A stretch of 64,000 nucleotides of DNA from Hydrogenophaga sp. (GCA_016741995.1 JACVCO010000006.1:1-64000); one strand, 5' to 3'; positions 8,357 through 17,646 are shown, numbered from the stretch's first letter. The notes: generated from the letters alone by a model not told the origin. Numbers and translations are program-made.

Positions 8357-10171
8357 ATGCCCACCGACGACAGCTCCACGTTCGCGACCTCCTGGTACTC
8401 GGCTTTCGAGAGCCCGGCCAACCACACCCGCGAGCAACGCCACCGCGCTTTCGTTCGCCTGTGGCGCGCCTTCATGCGTGCGCGCCTGGTGGTGGCCATG
8501 GTGCTGCTGGCGCTGCAGGTGTTCCTGCTCGTGAGCGGCGGCAACGGCTCAGTGTGGATCACCGGGCTCACCTCGGTGTACCTGCTGACCTGCGCGCTGC
8601 TTGCGCTGTACTGGCCACCGGCCGAACACGGGCGCGCACCGGCCGTGCAATGGCTGCTCACGATCGGCGTGGACATCGCGGTGTTCGCGCTGATGCAGCA
8701 CTTCGACGCCAGCAGCATCAACTTCACGCCGTTGTTCGCGCTGCCGGTCCTGCTGGGCTCCATCCTGGGCCCGCTCGTGCTGGGGCTGGGCACGGCCGCG
8801 GCCGTCACCCTGCTGATGCTGGCCGACGCCTGGTTCGGTGCCCCGGTGGCCGGGCAGCTCGACGCCGCCCGCTTCCTGCAGGCGGGGCTGGCGGGCACGG
8901 GCTTTTTCATCGTGGCGGTGCTCGCGAACCAGCTCGCCATCCGCCTGGCGCGCGAAGAAGCGGTCTCGGCCAGCAACCAGGCCGCCGCGCGCGCGCAAGC
9001 CGCGGTCAACGAGGTCATCATCGAAAGCCTGGGCCTGGGTGTGCTCGTGATCGATCCGCACGGCGTGGTGCGCAACGCCAACCCCGCGGCCCGGGCCATG
9101 CTCATGGGCGAGGGTTTCCCCGCCGGCGCCAAGCTGCTGCTCTCGGCGCGGCCGAGCTGGTCGCACCTGGCCTCGCTGGTGCAGGAAAGCTTTGCGGTGG
9201 ACGCCGCGCTCGAAACCGAGACCACCATCGAACACCCCGACCGCCCGAGCCAGCGGCTGCACGCGCGCACCAAGCTCACGCCGGTGATGGGCGAGCGCGG
9301 TTCGCTGTGCGTGCTCTTCCTCGAAGACCTGCGCGAGGTCGAGGCGCGCGTGCGCACCGAAAAGCTGGCCTCCATGGGGCGCATGTCGGCCGCCGTGGCA
9401 CACGAGATCCGCAACCCGCTGTCGGCGATCACGCAGGCCAATGCCTTGCTCGATGAAGAAGTGAGAGAGCCCGGGCAGAAGCGGCTCACGCACATGATCG
9501 AGCAGAACGCGCAGCGCCTCTCCCGCATCGTCGACGACATCCTCAACGTCGCGCGACCGCAGCCCAGCCGCGCCGACGGCCAGGTGCCCGCCCTGCCGCT
9601 GGACACCGCGCTGCGCCGCATCACCGGCGAATGGATGCGGCAGAACCAGGTCGCGCAGGCGCTGGGCGTGCACCTGCACTCCAGCAATGGCCAGGTCGCT
9701 TTCGATCCCGAACACCTGCGGCGTCTGCTGGTGAACCTGCTCGACAACGCTTTGCGCCACGCCAGCGGCAAACCGGCCTCGATCCGCGTGATCACGCAGC
9801 CCAGCGGCGGCGGCAGCCACCTGCGCATTTCGGTCTGGAGCGATGGCGGCCCGCTGGAGGCGTCCGTGCACAAGCACCTATTCGAGCCCTTCTTCTCTTC
9901 CGAAAGCCGTTCCAGCGGTCTGGGGCTCTACATCTGCCGCGAGCTGTGCGAACGCTATGGCGCGCAGATCGGCTACCAGCGTTCGCGCCTGGACCAGCGC
10001 GAGGGCAACGAGTTCTACGTGTTGATCCCGGCCGTGCGCGGCACCGCTGCGCCACCCGCACGCGAGGCGGGCCATCAGCACAGCCTGTCCTACCCGTCGC
10101 AGCCACCCGGCGAAGAACGCACCATCGTCGATCCGCTGCGCTCCGGGCGCCCCCCGCTAGCGGCCGGTTGA
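8357..10171 (+). CDS. pilS: PilS-type sensor histidine kinase
   Basis: PilS (604 aa) is the membrane sensor kinase that, with PilR, controls type IV pilin transcription. About six transmembrane helices occupy residues 42-195, followed by a PAS domain (about 215-325), a DHp domain with the phospho-acceptor in AVAHEIRNPL (H349), and an ATPase domain with N box LLVNLLDNALRHA, an F box around LFEPFF and G box GLGLYIC. The ATG at 8357 starts the conserved protein. pilR follows after 25 bp. pilA is not in this window. Confidence 0.92.
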   Translation: MPTDDSSTFATSWYSAFESPANHTREQRHRAFVRLWRAFMRARLVVAMVLLALQVFLLVSGGNGSVWITGLTSVYLLTCALLALYWPPAEHGRAPAVQWLLTIGVDIAVFALMQHFDASSINFTPLFALPVLLGSILGPLVLGLGTAAAVTLLMLADAWFGAPVAGQLDAARFLQAGLAGTGFFIVAVLANQLAIRLAREEAVSASNQAAARAQAAVNEVIIESLGLGVLVIDPHGVVRNANPAARAMLMGEGFPAGAKLLLSARPSWSHLASLVQESFAVDAALETETTIEHPDRPSQRLHARTKLTPVMGERGSLCVLFLEDLREVEARVRTEKLASMGRMSAAVAHEIRNPLSAITQANALLDEEVREPGQKRLTHMIEQNAQRLSRIVDDILNVARPQPSRADGQVPALPLDTALRRITGEWMRQNQVAQALGVHLHSSNGQVAFDPEHLRRLLVNLLDNALRHASGKPASIRVITQPSGGGSHLRISVWSDGGPLEASVHKHLFEPFFSSESRSSGLGLYICRELCERYGAQIGYQRSRLDQREGNEFYVLIPAVRGTAAPPAREAGHQHSLSYPSQPPGEERTIVDPLRSGRPPLAAG

Positions 10172-10196
10172 ATCACCGCCAAGGCCGTTCGACCGC

Positions 10197-11696
10197 ATGT
10201 CACAGCCCCACCCGAACGCCTCCGTTCTGGTCGTCGACGACGAGCCCGATCTGCGCACGCTCTACGAGCTGACGCTGCTGCGCGAAGGCCACGCCGTCAC
10301 CACCGCACCCGACCTGCGTCAGGCGCGCGAGCAGTTGGCCGATCACCGCTTCGACGTGCTCATCTCCGACATGCAGCTGCCCGACGGGCTGGGCCTGGAG
10401 TTGCTGCGCGAGGTGGCCGATCGCCAGCGCAGCGAGAAGTGCATCGTGATCACGGCGCACGGCTCGGCGGAAAACGCGGTCGAATCGCTCAAGGCGGGCG
10501 CTTTCGACTACCTCACCAAGCCGGTCGATCTGCGCCAGTTGCGCAGTGCCGTCAGCGCCGCGTTGCGCAGCCAGCGCGCACCATTGGCGGCCACGCAGGT
10601 GGAGCGCGCTACCGTGGCCAGCGAGCCCTTGCGCAACGCGCCGCCGCCGCCCGCCGGCGTGCGTGCCCTGGAACGCATCGTCGGCCGTTCGCCCAGCATC
10701 GTGCAGATCAAGTCGCGCATCGAGAAGGTGTCGACCAGCATGGCGCCGGTACTCATTCTTGGGGAATCGGGCACCGGCAAGGAGCTCGTGGCGCGTGCGG
10801 TGCATGAGTGCAGCCACCGCGCCGGTGGCCCTTTCGTGGCCGTCAACTGCGGGGCCATCCCTGAAAACCTGATCGAAGCCGAGTTCTTTGGCGCGCGCAA
10901 GGGCGCCTACACCGGCGCCTCGGCGGATCGCGAGGGCTACTTCCAGGCCGCCCACGGCGGCACCCTGTTCCTCGACGAAATCGGGGACCTGCCGCTGGCG
11001 ATGCAGGCCAAGCTGCTGCGCGTGATCCAGGAACGCCGCGTGCGCGCGCTGGGCGCGGTCCAGGAAGAAGCGGTGGACGTGCGGCTCGTCAGCGCCACCC
11101 ACCGCGACCTGCCCGCACAGGTGCAGTCGGGCCAGTTCCGCCAGGACCTGTTCTACCGCCTCAACGTCATCGGGCTGCGCACCCCTGCGCTGCGCGAACG
11201 CCTCGACGACCTGCCCGAACTGGCCCATGCCCTGCTCGGGCGGCTCTGCGACGAGGCCGGCCAACCCGTGCCCGAACTCTCCGAGGAAGCCTTGCGTTGG
11301 CTGCAATCGCGCGAACTGCCCGGCAACGTGCGCGAGCTCGAGAACCTGTTGCAGCGTGCGCTCGCGCTGTCCAGCGACACCGTGCTGCGCGCGGTGGATT
11401 TCGGCGAAGGCGGCGACACACTGCCCGACACGCTGCGCGATGCGTTGCCCGGCATCGACAGCACCTTTGCGCCACCCGACACCGAATCGCCCTTGCCGGC
11501 CGATCTGCAAAGCTACCTGGACGACCAGGAGCGCCGCGTGCTCATGCAGGCGCTGCAGGAATGCGGCTTCAACCGCACCGCCGCCGCCGCGCGCCTGGGC
11601 TTGAACCTGCGCCAGATGCGTTACCGCATCCAGCGCCTGGGCATCGTGCTGCCTGGCGCAGCGGGTGCCGCCGAAGGCGACCTCGGCGATGCCTGA
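10197..11696 (+). CDS. pilR: PilR-type sigma-54 response regulator
   Basis: PilR (499 aa) activates sigma-54 transcription of pilin genes. The receiver domain has its acceptor in LISDMQLPD (D58). The AAA+ domain has Walker A GESGTGKE (189-196), the sigma-54 loop GAYTGA (236-241; Tyr for Phe, a known functional variant) and Walker B LFLDEIGD. The C-terminal Fis-type HTH reads NRTAAAARLGLNLRQMRYRI. It is the expected partner of the pilS gene upstream. Its GAYTGA loop contrasts with the GAFTDA of the glrR-type gene in the same window. Confidence 0.92.
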   Translation: MSQPHPNASVLVVDDEPDLRTLYELTLLREGHAVTTAPDLRQAREQLADHRFDVLISDMQLPDGLGLELLREVADRQRSEKCIVITAHGSAENAVESLKAGAFDYLTKPVDLRQLRSAVSAALRSQRAPLAATQVERATVASEPLRNAPPPPAGVRALERIVGRSPSIVQIKSRIEKVSTSMAPVLILGESGTGKELVARAVHECSHRAGGPFVAVNCGAIPENLIEAEFFGARKGAYTGASADREGYFQAAHGGTLFLDEIGDLPLAMQAKLLRVIQERRVRALGAVQEEAVDVRLVSATHRDLPAQVQSGQFRQDLFYRLNVIGLRTPALRERLDDLPELAHALLGRLCDEAGQPVPELSEEALRWLQSRELPGNVRELENLLQRALALSSDTVLRAVDFGEGGDTLPDTLRDALPGIDSTFAPPDTESPLPADLQSYLDDQERRVLMQALQECGFNRTAAAARLGLNLRQMRYRIQRLGIVLPGAAGAAEGDLGDA

Positions 11697-12294
11697 AGCC
11701 TGGCGCGGCGGCTGGTGGGCCGGGGCCGAAACGATCGCCTCCCCCAACTACGGCCCGCGCCCGGCGCACACAGCCATCGATCTCGTGGTGGTTCACTCCA
11801 TCAGCCTGCCGCCCGGGGAATACGGCGGCGATGCGATCGAGCGGCTGTTCACCAACCGGCTCGATTGGGACGCCCACCCCTACTTCCAGTCGATCCGTGG
11901 CCTGGAGGTGTCGTCGCATTTCGTGGTGCGGCGCGACGGCCGCGTCCAGCAATACGTCTCGACGCTGAACCGCGCCTGGCATGCCGGCCGATCGCGCTGG
12001 CGCGGCCGCGAGAACTGCAACGACTTCTCCATCGGCATCGAGCTCGAGGGCCTGGAAGGCGACCCGTTCGAGAGCGCCCAATACGCTGCGCTCGTGCGCC
12101 TGTGCAATGCCCTCGCGCAACAACACCCGCTGGCGCACGTGGCCGGGCACGAGCACGTCGCACCCGGGCGCAAGGGCGACCCGGGTGCCGGGTTCGACTG
12201 GGCGCACCTGCAACGTGCACTCGGCTGGTCGCGTGCGTGTTTTCCCGAAGACACAACCCCCTTTGACAACGTCGACGCGGGCGCATCGCGCTAG
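11689..12294 (+). CDS. ampD: 1,6-anhydro-N-acetylmuramyl-L-alanine amidase
   Basis: AmpD (201 aa) cleaves anhydro-muropeptides in the cytoplasm during cell-wall recycling. Zinc-ligand motifs are present: VVHSISLPP (first His), then GHEHVAPGRKGDPGAGFDW (second His and the Asp). Length is typical. The ATG at 11689 overlaps the end of pilR by 8 bp; a GTG at 11665 would lengthen it inside pilR without conserved sequence. Functionally it belongs with mpl further along this window, which re-uses the tripeptide released by AmpD. Confidence 0.92.
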   Translation: MPEAWRGGWWAGAETIASPNYGPRPAHTAIDLVVVHSISLPPGEYGGDAIERLFTNRLDWDAHPYFQSIRGLEVSSHFVVRRDGRVQQYVSTLNRAWHAGRSRWRGRENCNDFSIGIELEGLEGDPFESAQYAALVRLCNALAQQHPLAHVAGHEHVAPGRKGDPGAGFDWAHLQRALGWSRACFPEDTTPFDNVDAGASR

Positions 12295-12464
12295 GCCCGC
12301 TCATCGAACACAGGCCCCATGCGGCCCGCCGCGCCAAATCGCGCCACAGAGCGCAACGACGCTGGGTTTTTCAAGCGATTCGCAAGTGGGGTCTATGCCG
12401 CTGGCGCGCCAGAGACACGCACCATTCCGGTACCATTCAGCCATCGAGCCAAGGTCTGCGGAAA
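12295..12464. other. Gene-free stretch before the nrd promoter
   Basis: I see no coding frame with support here. It holds a 12-bp perfect palindrome CTGGCGCGCCAG at 12401-12412 of unknown significance. Together with the promoter and leader to 12636 it forms the only stretch over 300 bp without a gene. Confidence 0.6.
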
Positions 12465-12480
12465 ACGCTACCCGTAGTGT
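12465..12480 (+). promoter_or_regulatory. NrdR box 1
   Basis: ACGCTA-CCCG-TAGTGT is an imperfect palindrome matching the NrdR-box pattern (ACACTA...TAGTGT) with one deviation in symmetry. It starts 32 bp before box 2, about three helical turns, the usual spacing of NrdR box pairs. Confidence 0.7.
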
Positions 12481-12481
12481 C

Positions 12482-12510
12482 TTGTAGCCCCTGCACACAC
12501 CAGATATAGT
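12482..12510 (+). promoter_or_regulatory. Predicted nrdA promoter
   Basis: A weak -35 TTGTAG (12482-12487) and a good -10 TATAGT (12505-12510) are 17 bp apart. The -10 lies inside NrdR box 2, so NrdR binding would block RNA polymerase. The predicted leader is about 120 nt and contains a small GC hairpin at 12529-12542. Confidence 0.55.
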
Positions 12511-12512
12511 GT
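12497..12512 (+). promoter_or_regulatory. NrdR box 2
   Basis: ACACCAGATATAGTGT is a near-exact match to the 16-bp NrdR consensus. NrdR is the ATP-cone repressor of ribonucleotide reductase operons. This box covers the predicted -10 of nrdA. Confidence 0.8.
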
Positions 12513-12636
12513 GCCCTCAACGATGCCTGCGGAGCCCTCCGCAAGGCCACGGCAACCGGCCACCAAAACCGGAACAGCCGCAGACATCGGCAACTGCAAA
12601 CCCATAAAGAAACCAGACCGGATCGCGAGAGGAATC

Positions 12637-15528
12637 ATGCTGAGCGCCACCCATTCCCAGACCACAACGCAATCGCCCGCTCGCCCGGCTGCCGGCACCA
12701 CCAGCGGTGGCAGCAGCGCGAGCGCGTCGATCTACGCGCAGTACCAGATCATTCGCCGCAATGGCGCGGTGGTCCCGTTCGAGCCCAGCAAGATCGCCGT
12801 GGCCATGATGAAAGCCTTCCTGGCGGTGCACGGCACCCAGGGCGCGGCCTCGGCCAGCGTGCGCGAGACGGTGGACGAACTCACCCAGAACGTGGTGCGT
12901 GCGCTCGTGCGCTCGCGCCCGGGTGGCGGCACCTTCCATATTGAAGACGTGCAGGATCAGGCCGAGCTCGGCCTGATGCGCAGCGGCCACCACGAGGTCG
13001 CTCGCGCCTACGTGCTCTACCGCGAGCGCCGCGCCGCCGAGCGCGCCACGCAGGCCGCCGCCGTGCGCGCCGCCGAGCCCGCGCTGCATGTGCTCGACAA
13101 CGGCCAGCGCGTGCCGCTCGACATCGACGCCCTCACCCGCCTGATCACCGACGCTTGCGCCGGCCTGGGCACCGACGTCAAGCCCGAGCCGATCGTGGCC
13201 GAGACCAAGCGCAACCTGTACGACGGTGTGCCGATGGAAGAGGTCTACAAGGCCGCCATCCTGGCCGCGCGCACGCTGATCGAGAAAGACCCCGACTACA
13301 CCTACGCCACCGCACGCCTGCTGCTGCACACCATCGTCAAGGAAATCCTGGGTGAGGAAGTGCCGCACGCGCAGATGGGCCAGCGCTACGCCGACTACTT
13401 CCCCGGCTTCATCAAGAAGGGTGTGGACGCCGAGTTGCTCAACCCCGATCTGCTCCAGTTCGACCTGACCCGCCTGGGCGCCGCACTCAAACCCGAGCGC
13501 GACCTCCAGTTCGACTACCTCGGCCTGCAGACCCTGTACGACCGCTACTTCCTGCACGTGCGCAAATCGCGCATCGAACTGCCGCAGGCCTTCTTCATGC
13601 GCGTGGCCATGGGCCTGTCGCTGGGCGAAATCGACCGCGAAGCCCGCGCGATCGAGTTCTACGAGATCCTCTCCACCTTCGATTTCATGAGCAGCACGCC
13701 CACGCTGTTCAACAGTGGCACGCTGCGCTCGCAGCTCTCGAGCTGCTACCTCACCACGGTGCCCGACGATCTCGACGGCATCTACGAGTCCATCAAGGAA
13801 AACGCGCTGCTCTCCAAGTTCGCCGGCGGCCTGGGCAACGACTGGACCCGCGTGCGCGCACTGGGCAGCCACATCAAGGGCACCAACGGCGAGTCGCAGG
13901 GCGTCGTGCCCTTCCTCAAGGTGGTCAACGACACCGCCGTGGCGGTGAACCAGGGCGGCAAGCGCAAGGGCGCCGTCTGCACCTACCTCGAGTCCTGGCA
14001 CCTGGACATCGAAGAGTTCCTGGAGCTGCGCAAGAACACCGGCGACGACCGCCGCCGCACCCACGACATGAACACGGCGAACTGGATTCCCGACCTGTTC
14101 ATGAAGCGCGTGCTCGAAAAAGGCGAGTGGAGCCTGTTCTCCCCCTCCAACGTGCCCGACCTGCACGACAAGTTCGGCACCGACTTCGAAAAAGCCTACG
14201 TGGCCTATGAAGAAAAAGCCGCGCGCGGCGAGATCAAGCCTTACCGCAAGGTGCCCGCCTCCGACCTGTGGCGCAAGATGCTCTCGATGCTGTTCGAGAC
14301 CGGCCACCCCTGGATCACCTTCAAGGACGCCTGCAACGTGCGCTCGCCCCAGCAGCACGCCGGCGTGGTCCACAGCTCCAACCTGTGCACCGAGATCACG
14401 CTCAACACCAGCGACGCCGAAACCGCGGTCTGCAACCTCGGCTCGGTCAACCTGCTGCGCCACCTGAAGGACGGCGGGATCGATCACGACAAGCTCAAGA
14501 AGACCATCGCCACCGCGATGCGCATGCTCGACAACGTGATCGACATCAACTACTACGCGGTCAAGAAGGCGCGCGATTCCAACCTGCGCCACCGCCCGGT
14601 GGGCCTGGGCATCATGGGCTTCCAGGACGCGCTGTACGAACTGCGCATTCCCTACGCGTCCAACGAGGCCGTGGAATTCGCTGACCGCTCGATGGAAGCC
14701 GTCTGCTACCACGCGTACTGGGCTTCGACCGAGCTGGCCAAGGAACGCGGCCGCTACAGCAGCTTCAAGGGCTCGCTCTGGGACAAGGGCGTGCTGCCGC
14801 CCGACACGCTGGACCTGCTGGCCCAGGAACGCGGCGGCTACGTCGATGTCGATCGCTCCAGCGTGCTCGACTGGAACGCCCTGCGCGCCAAGATCGCCCA
14901 GGACGGCATGCGCAACTCCAACTGCGTGGCCATCGCCCCCACCGCAACCATCTCCAACATCATCGGCGTGGACGCCTCCATCGAGCCCTGCTTCGGCAAC
15001 CTCTCGGTGAAGTCCAACCTGTCGGGTGAGTTCACCGTCATCAACAGCTACCTGGTGAAGGATCTCAAGCGCCTGGGCCTGTGGGACGACGTGATGGTGA
15101 TGGACCTCAAGCACTTCGACGGCTCGCTGCGCCCGATCGACCGCGTGCCGCAAGACGTGAAGGCCTTGTACGCCACCGCGTTCGAAGTCGAGCCCGTGTG
15201 GCTGGTGGAAGCCGCCGCGCGCCGCCAGAAGTGGATCGACCAGGCACAAAGCCTGAACATCTACATGGCTGGTGCCTCGGGCAAGAAGCTCGACGAGACC
15301 TACAAACTCGCCTGGCTGCGCGGCCTCAAGACCACCTATTACCTGCGCACCACCTCGGCCACGCAGATCGAGAAATCCACGGGCCGCACCGGACAACTCA
15401 ACGCGGTGTCGGTGACCCCGAGTGCACCGGTCGCGGTCGCCGCGAGCAGTGCAAGCGTTGCCGCGGAACCGGCCACCGACATCAAGTTCTGCGCCATCGA
15501 TGACCCGGGTTGCGAGGCATGTCAGTGA
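12637..15528 (+). CDS. nrdA: Class Ia ribonucleotide reductase, alpha subunit
   Basis: NrdA (963 aa) reduces ribonucleoside diphosphates to deoxy forms. Two ATP-cone domains are visible (about 33-130 and 145-240), as in Pseudomonas NrdA, which explains the length over the E. coli protein. The redox pair is C370 and C599, the thiyl-radical cysteine C584 with N582 and E586 in NLCTE, and the C-terminal re-reducing pair C959/C962 in CEACQ. The start at 12637 has GAGAGGA 4 bp upstream; the open frame continues to 12511 without conserved sequence and into the NrdR box. nrdB follows. Confidence 0.96.
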   Translation: MLSATHSQTTTQSPARPAAGTTSGGSSASASIYAQYQIIRRNGAVVPFEPSKIAVAMMKAFLAVHGTQGAASASVRETVDELTQNVVRALVRSRPGGGTFHIEDVQDQAELGLMRSGHHEVARAYVLYRERRAAERATQAAAVRAAEPALHVLDNGQRVPLDIDALTRLITDACAGLGTDVKPEPIVAETKRNLYDGVPMEEVYKAAILAARTLIEKDPDYTYATARLLLHTIVKEILGEEVPHAQMGQRYADYFPGFIKKGVDAELLNPDLLQFDLTRLGAALKPERDLQFDYLGLQTLYDRYFLHVRKSRIELPQAFFMRVAMGLSLGEIDREARAIEFYEILSTFDFMSSTPTLFNSGTLRSQLSSCYLTTVPDDLDGIYESIKENALLSKFAGGLGNDWTRVRALGSHIKGTNGESQGVVPFLKVVNDTAVAVNQGGKRKGAVCTYLESWHLDIEEFLELRKNTGDDRRRTHDMNTANWIPDLFMKRVLEKGEWSLFSPSNVPDLHDKFGTDFEKAYVAYEEKAARGEIKPYRKVPASDLWRKMLSMLFETGHPWITFKDACNVRSPQQHAGVVHSSNLCTEITLNTSDAETAVCNLGSVNLLRHLKDGGIDHDKLKKTIATAMRMLDNVIDINYYAVKKARDSNLRHRPVGLGIMGFQDALYELRIPYASNEAVEFADRSMEAVCYHAYWASTELAKERGRYSSFKGSLWDKGVLPPDTLDLLAQERGGYVDVDRSSVLDWNALRAKIAQDGMRNSNCVAIAPTATISNIIGVDASIEPCFGNLSVKSNLSGEFTVINSYLVKDLKRLGLWDDVMVMDLKHFDGSLRPIDRVPQDVKALYATAFEVEPVWLVEAAARRQKWIDQAQSLNIYMAGASGKKLDETYKLAWLRGLKTTYYLRTTSATQIEKSTGRTGQLNAVSVTPSAPVAVAASSASVAAEPATDIKFCAIDDPGCEACQ

Positions 15529-15556
15529 TTGGATGGCGTGTCATCGACGACCGAAA

Positions 15557-15591
15557 CGGTGTTGCGCATGGATTCATTCGATGCAACACCG
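15557..15591 (+). other. Intergenic hairpin between nrdA and nrdB
   Basis: CGGTGTTGC and GCAACACCG form a perfect 9-bp stem with a 17-nt loop. No T-run follows, so it is not an intrinsic terminator; mRNA processing or stabilisation is possible. Confidence 0.4.
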
Positions 15592-15624
15592 CAACAGAAA
15601 TCGTGAGCACGCTGCCTGATTGCT

Positions 15625-15652
15625 TTGCAATTCGCACAGACACTTTGATAAT
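15625..15652 (+). promoter_or_regulatory. Possible second promoter for nrdB
   Basis: TTGCAA (15625-15630) and GATAAT (15647-15652) are separated by 16 bp, 23 bp before the nrdB ATG. It has no NrdR box of its own, so it could give nrdB expression when the main promoter is repressed. Confidence 0.35.
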
Positions 15653-15674
15653 TCGCTGAATCGGACCGACCCCT

Positions 15675-16856
15675 ATGTTGACCTGGGAAGACCCCACAAC
15701 ACCATCTTCGACATCGACGCACAGCCCCCGCCTCTCCGGCCAGCCGGGCTTGCAAGTCTCATCCATCGGTGAGACCACCGCCGCTGTCTCTGCTCACGCT
15801 GCACCCGTCGCGCCTGCGAGCAAGGCCTCCGATCCGCAGCGCCGCATCAACGTGGCCGACAAGCGCATCATCAACGGCCAGACCGATGTCAACCAACTGG
15901 TGCCGTTCAAGTACAAGTGGGCCTGGGAAAAATACCTCGCCACCTGCGCCAACCACTGGATGCCGCAGGAAGTGAACATGTCGCGCGACATCGCGACCTG
16001 GAAAGACCCCAACGGCCTGACCGAAGACGAGCGCCGCATCGTCAAACGCAATCTCGGCTTCTTCGTCACGGCCGACTCGCTCGCGGCGAACAATATCGTG
16101 CTGGGCACCTACCGCCACATCACGGCGCCCGAGTGCCGCCAGTTCCTGTTGCGCCAGGCGTTCGAAGAAGCGATCCACACGCACGCCTACCAGTACATCG
16201 TCGAATCGCTCGGCCTGGACGAAGCCGAGATCTTCAACGCCTACAACGAGGTGCAGTCGATTCGCGACAAGGACGAATTCCTGATCCCCTTCATCGAGGC
16301 GATCATGGATCCGAACTTCCACACCGGCACGCCCGAGAACGACCAGACGTTGCTCAAAAGCCTGATCGTTTTTGCCTGCCTGATGGAGGGCATGTTCTTC
16401 TATGTCGGCTTCACCCAGATCCTGGCACTGGGTCGGCAGAACAAGATGACCGGCGCCGCCGAGCAGTACCAGTACATCCTGCGCGACGAATCGATGCACT
16501 GCAATTTCGGCATCGATCTGATCAACGCGATCAAGATGGAAAACCCCCTGCTCTGGACGCCCGAGTTCAAGGCCGAGATCAAGGAGTTGTTCCTCAAGGC
16601 CGTCGAACTCGAGTACCGCTACGCCGAGGACACCATGCCGCGCGGCGTGCTGGGCCTCAATGCCTCCATGTTCAAGGGTTACCTGCGCTACATCGCCAAC
16701 CGGCGCGCCACGCAGATCGGCCTTGAACCCCTGTTCCCGAACGAAGAGAACCCGTTCCCCTGGATGAGCGAGATGATCGACCTCAAGAAGGAACGCAATT
16801 TCTTTGAAACACGGGTGATCGAGTACCAATCGGGCGGCGCGCTGTCCTGGGATTGA
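15675..16856 (+). CDS. nrdB: Class Ia ribonucleotide reductase, beta subunit
   Basis: NrdB (393 aa) carries the diiron-tyrosyl radical cofactor. By alignment of spacing, ligands are D134, E165, H168, E238, E272 and H275, and the radical tyrosine is Y172 in [10 protein letters not shown], so this is a class Ia enzyme with an intact radical site. About 55 N-terminal residues (Ser/Thr/Ala-rich) precede the conserved core and look disordered. It lies 146 bp after nrdA. Confidence 0.95.
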   Translation: MLTWEDPTTPSSTSTHSPRLSGQPGLQVSSIGETTAAVSAHAAPVAPASKASDPQRRINVADKRIINGQTDVNQLVPFKYKWAWEKYLATCANHWMPQEVNMSRDIATWKDPNGLTEDERRIVKRNLGFFVTADSLAANNIVLGTYRHITAPECRQFLLRQAFEEAIHTHAYQYIVESLGLDEAEIFNAYNEVQSIRDKDEFLIPFIEAIMDPNFHTGTPENDQTLLKSLIVFACLMEGMFFYVGFTQILALGRQNKMTGAAEQYQYILRDESMHCNFGIDLINAIKMENPLLWTPEFKAEIKELFLKAVELEYRYAEDTMPRGVLGLNASMFKGYLRYIANRRATQIGLEPLFPNEENPFPWMSEMIDLKKERNFFETRVIEYQSGGALSWD

Positions 16857-16928
16857 CCCAGGCCGAGGGCTCGACCGCATTGCCTGCATCACAAAAGATC
16901 AGAAGAAGACGTTCAGCATCGTTTCATC

Positions 16929-16966
16929 AGGCCGGCCACGAGGCGCGCAGACGCCATTGCCGGCCT
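16929..16966. other. Nested hairpin after nrdB
   Basis: AGGCCGGC / GCCGGCCT enclose a second short stem GGCG / CGCC. There is no T-run on either side. It may be a 3'-end stabiliser of the nrdAB mRNA or a factor-dependent end point. Confidence 0.35.
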
Positions 16967-17029
16967 GGACCCGGGTTCAGCACCCTGGGGTTCACCGCAG
17001 CACCGCTGCGAAACCGCAAGGCGCTGAAT

Positions 17030-17060
17030 CACTTCACCGGCCATCCGACCGGCTGAAGTG
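17030..17060 (+). other. 5'-leader hairpin of the H1-like gene
   Basis: CACTTCACCGG and CCGGCTGAAGTG pair (7 + 4 bp with one bulged C) around an 8-nt loop. It ends about 18 nt before the Shine-Dalgarno AAGGAGA (17078-17084), a position from which it could modulate translation or mRNA stability. Confidence 0.4.
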
Positions 17061-17089
17061 CTCTTTGCAACTTGATCAAGGAGAAAGCA

Positions 17090-17581
17090 ATGGCAACTGC
17101 GAAGAAAGCCCCGGCCAAGAAGGCCGCGGCGAAGAAAGCCCCGGCCAAGAAAAAGGTCGCGGCCAAGAAAGCACCGGCGAAGAAAGTCGCCGCCAAGAAA
17201 GCCCCGGCCAAAAAAGCCGCGGTGAAGAAGGCACCGGCGAAGAAAGTCGCCGCCAAGAAAGCCCCGGCCAAGAAAAAGGTCGCGGCCAAGAAGGCGCCGG
17301 CCAAGAAAAAGGTCGCCGCCAAGAAAGCCCCGGCCAAGAAAAAGGTCGCGGCCAAGAAAGCGCCGGCCAAGAAAGCCGCTGCGAAGAAGGCGCCGGCGAA
17401 GAAAGCCGCTGCGAAGAAGAAGGCTCCTGCGAAAAAGGCCCCTGCGAAAAAGGCGGCCCCCGCAAAAAAAGCTGAGCCGGCCAAGAAGCCGGCTGCCCCT
17501 GCGCCCGCGGCCGCTCCCGCCGCTCAGACCAAACTCAATCCTCAGGCTGCCTGGCCGTTCCCCACGTCCAGCAAGCCCTGA
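17090..17581 (+). CDS. Histone H1-like Lys/Ala/Pro-repeat DNA-binding protein
   Basis: This 163-aa protein is nearly all tandem KKAPAKK- and KKVAAKK-type repeats up to about residue 130, then a short Ala/Pro stretch ending [15 protein letters not shown]. Such proteins (AlgP, HphB/BpH1 type) bind DNA non-specifically through the basic tail and are common in betaproteobacteria. The start at 17090 has a strong AAGGAGA site; the frame extends upstream to 17072 without need. The repeats at DNA level make the region prone to length changes. An intrinsic terminator follows 20 bp after the stop. Confidence 0.88.
   Translation: MATAKKAPAKKAAAKKAPAKKKVAAKKAPAKKVAAKKAPAKKAAVKKAPAKKVAAKKAPAKKKVAAKKAPAKKKVAAKKAPAKKKVAAKKAPAKKAAAKKAPAKKAAAKKKAPAKKAPAKKAAPAKKAEPAKKPAAPAPAAAPAAQTKLNPQAAWPFPTSSKP
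17093..17478 (+). repeat. In-frame KAPAKK-type tandem repeats
   Basis: The DNA units gccaagaaagc / ccggccaagaa recur at intervals of 12-39 bp with near identity, all in the H1-like reading frame. They code for protein and are not a CRISPR array. Confidence 0.85.
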
Positions 17582-17600
17582 ACCCGGTTGGGTTGATCTG

Positions 17601-17631
17601 AAAGCCCGGTGCGAAAGCGCCGGGCTTTTTT
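17601..17631 (+). terminator. Intrinsic terminator after the H1-like gene
   Basis: AAGCCCGGTGC-GAAA-GCGCCGGGCTT forms a strong 11-bp stem with a GAAA loop, followed by a run of six T (TTTTTTA). It lies between convergent genes. Confidence 0.9.
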
Positions 17632-17646
17632 ATTTCCGGCCCAAGC

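Noticed and set aside
12401..12412. Perfect 12-bp palindrome CTGGCGCGCCAG
   Set aside because: In GC-rich DNA such palindromes are expected by chance; no promoter or partner site lies at it.
12517..15396. A 959-codon open frame antisense to nrdA
   Set aside because: High-GC codon bias keeps the opposite strand free of stops; the protein is low-complexity (Val, Gly, His, Gln) and has no family motif, while the plus strand encodes an intact NrdA.
17093..17478. Tandem repeats that could suggest a CRISPR or VNTR element
   Set aside because: Units are in frame, encode KAPAKK-type peptide and have no unique spacers; they belong to the H1-like gene.
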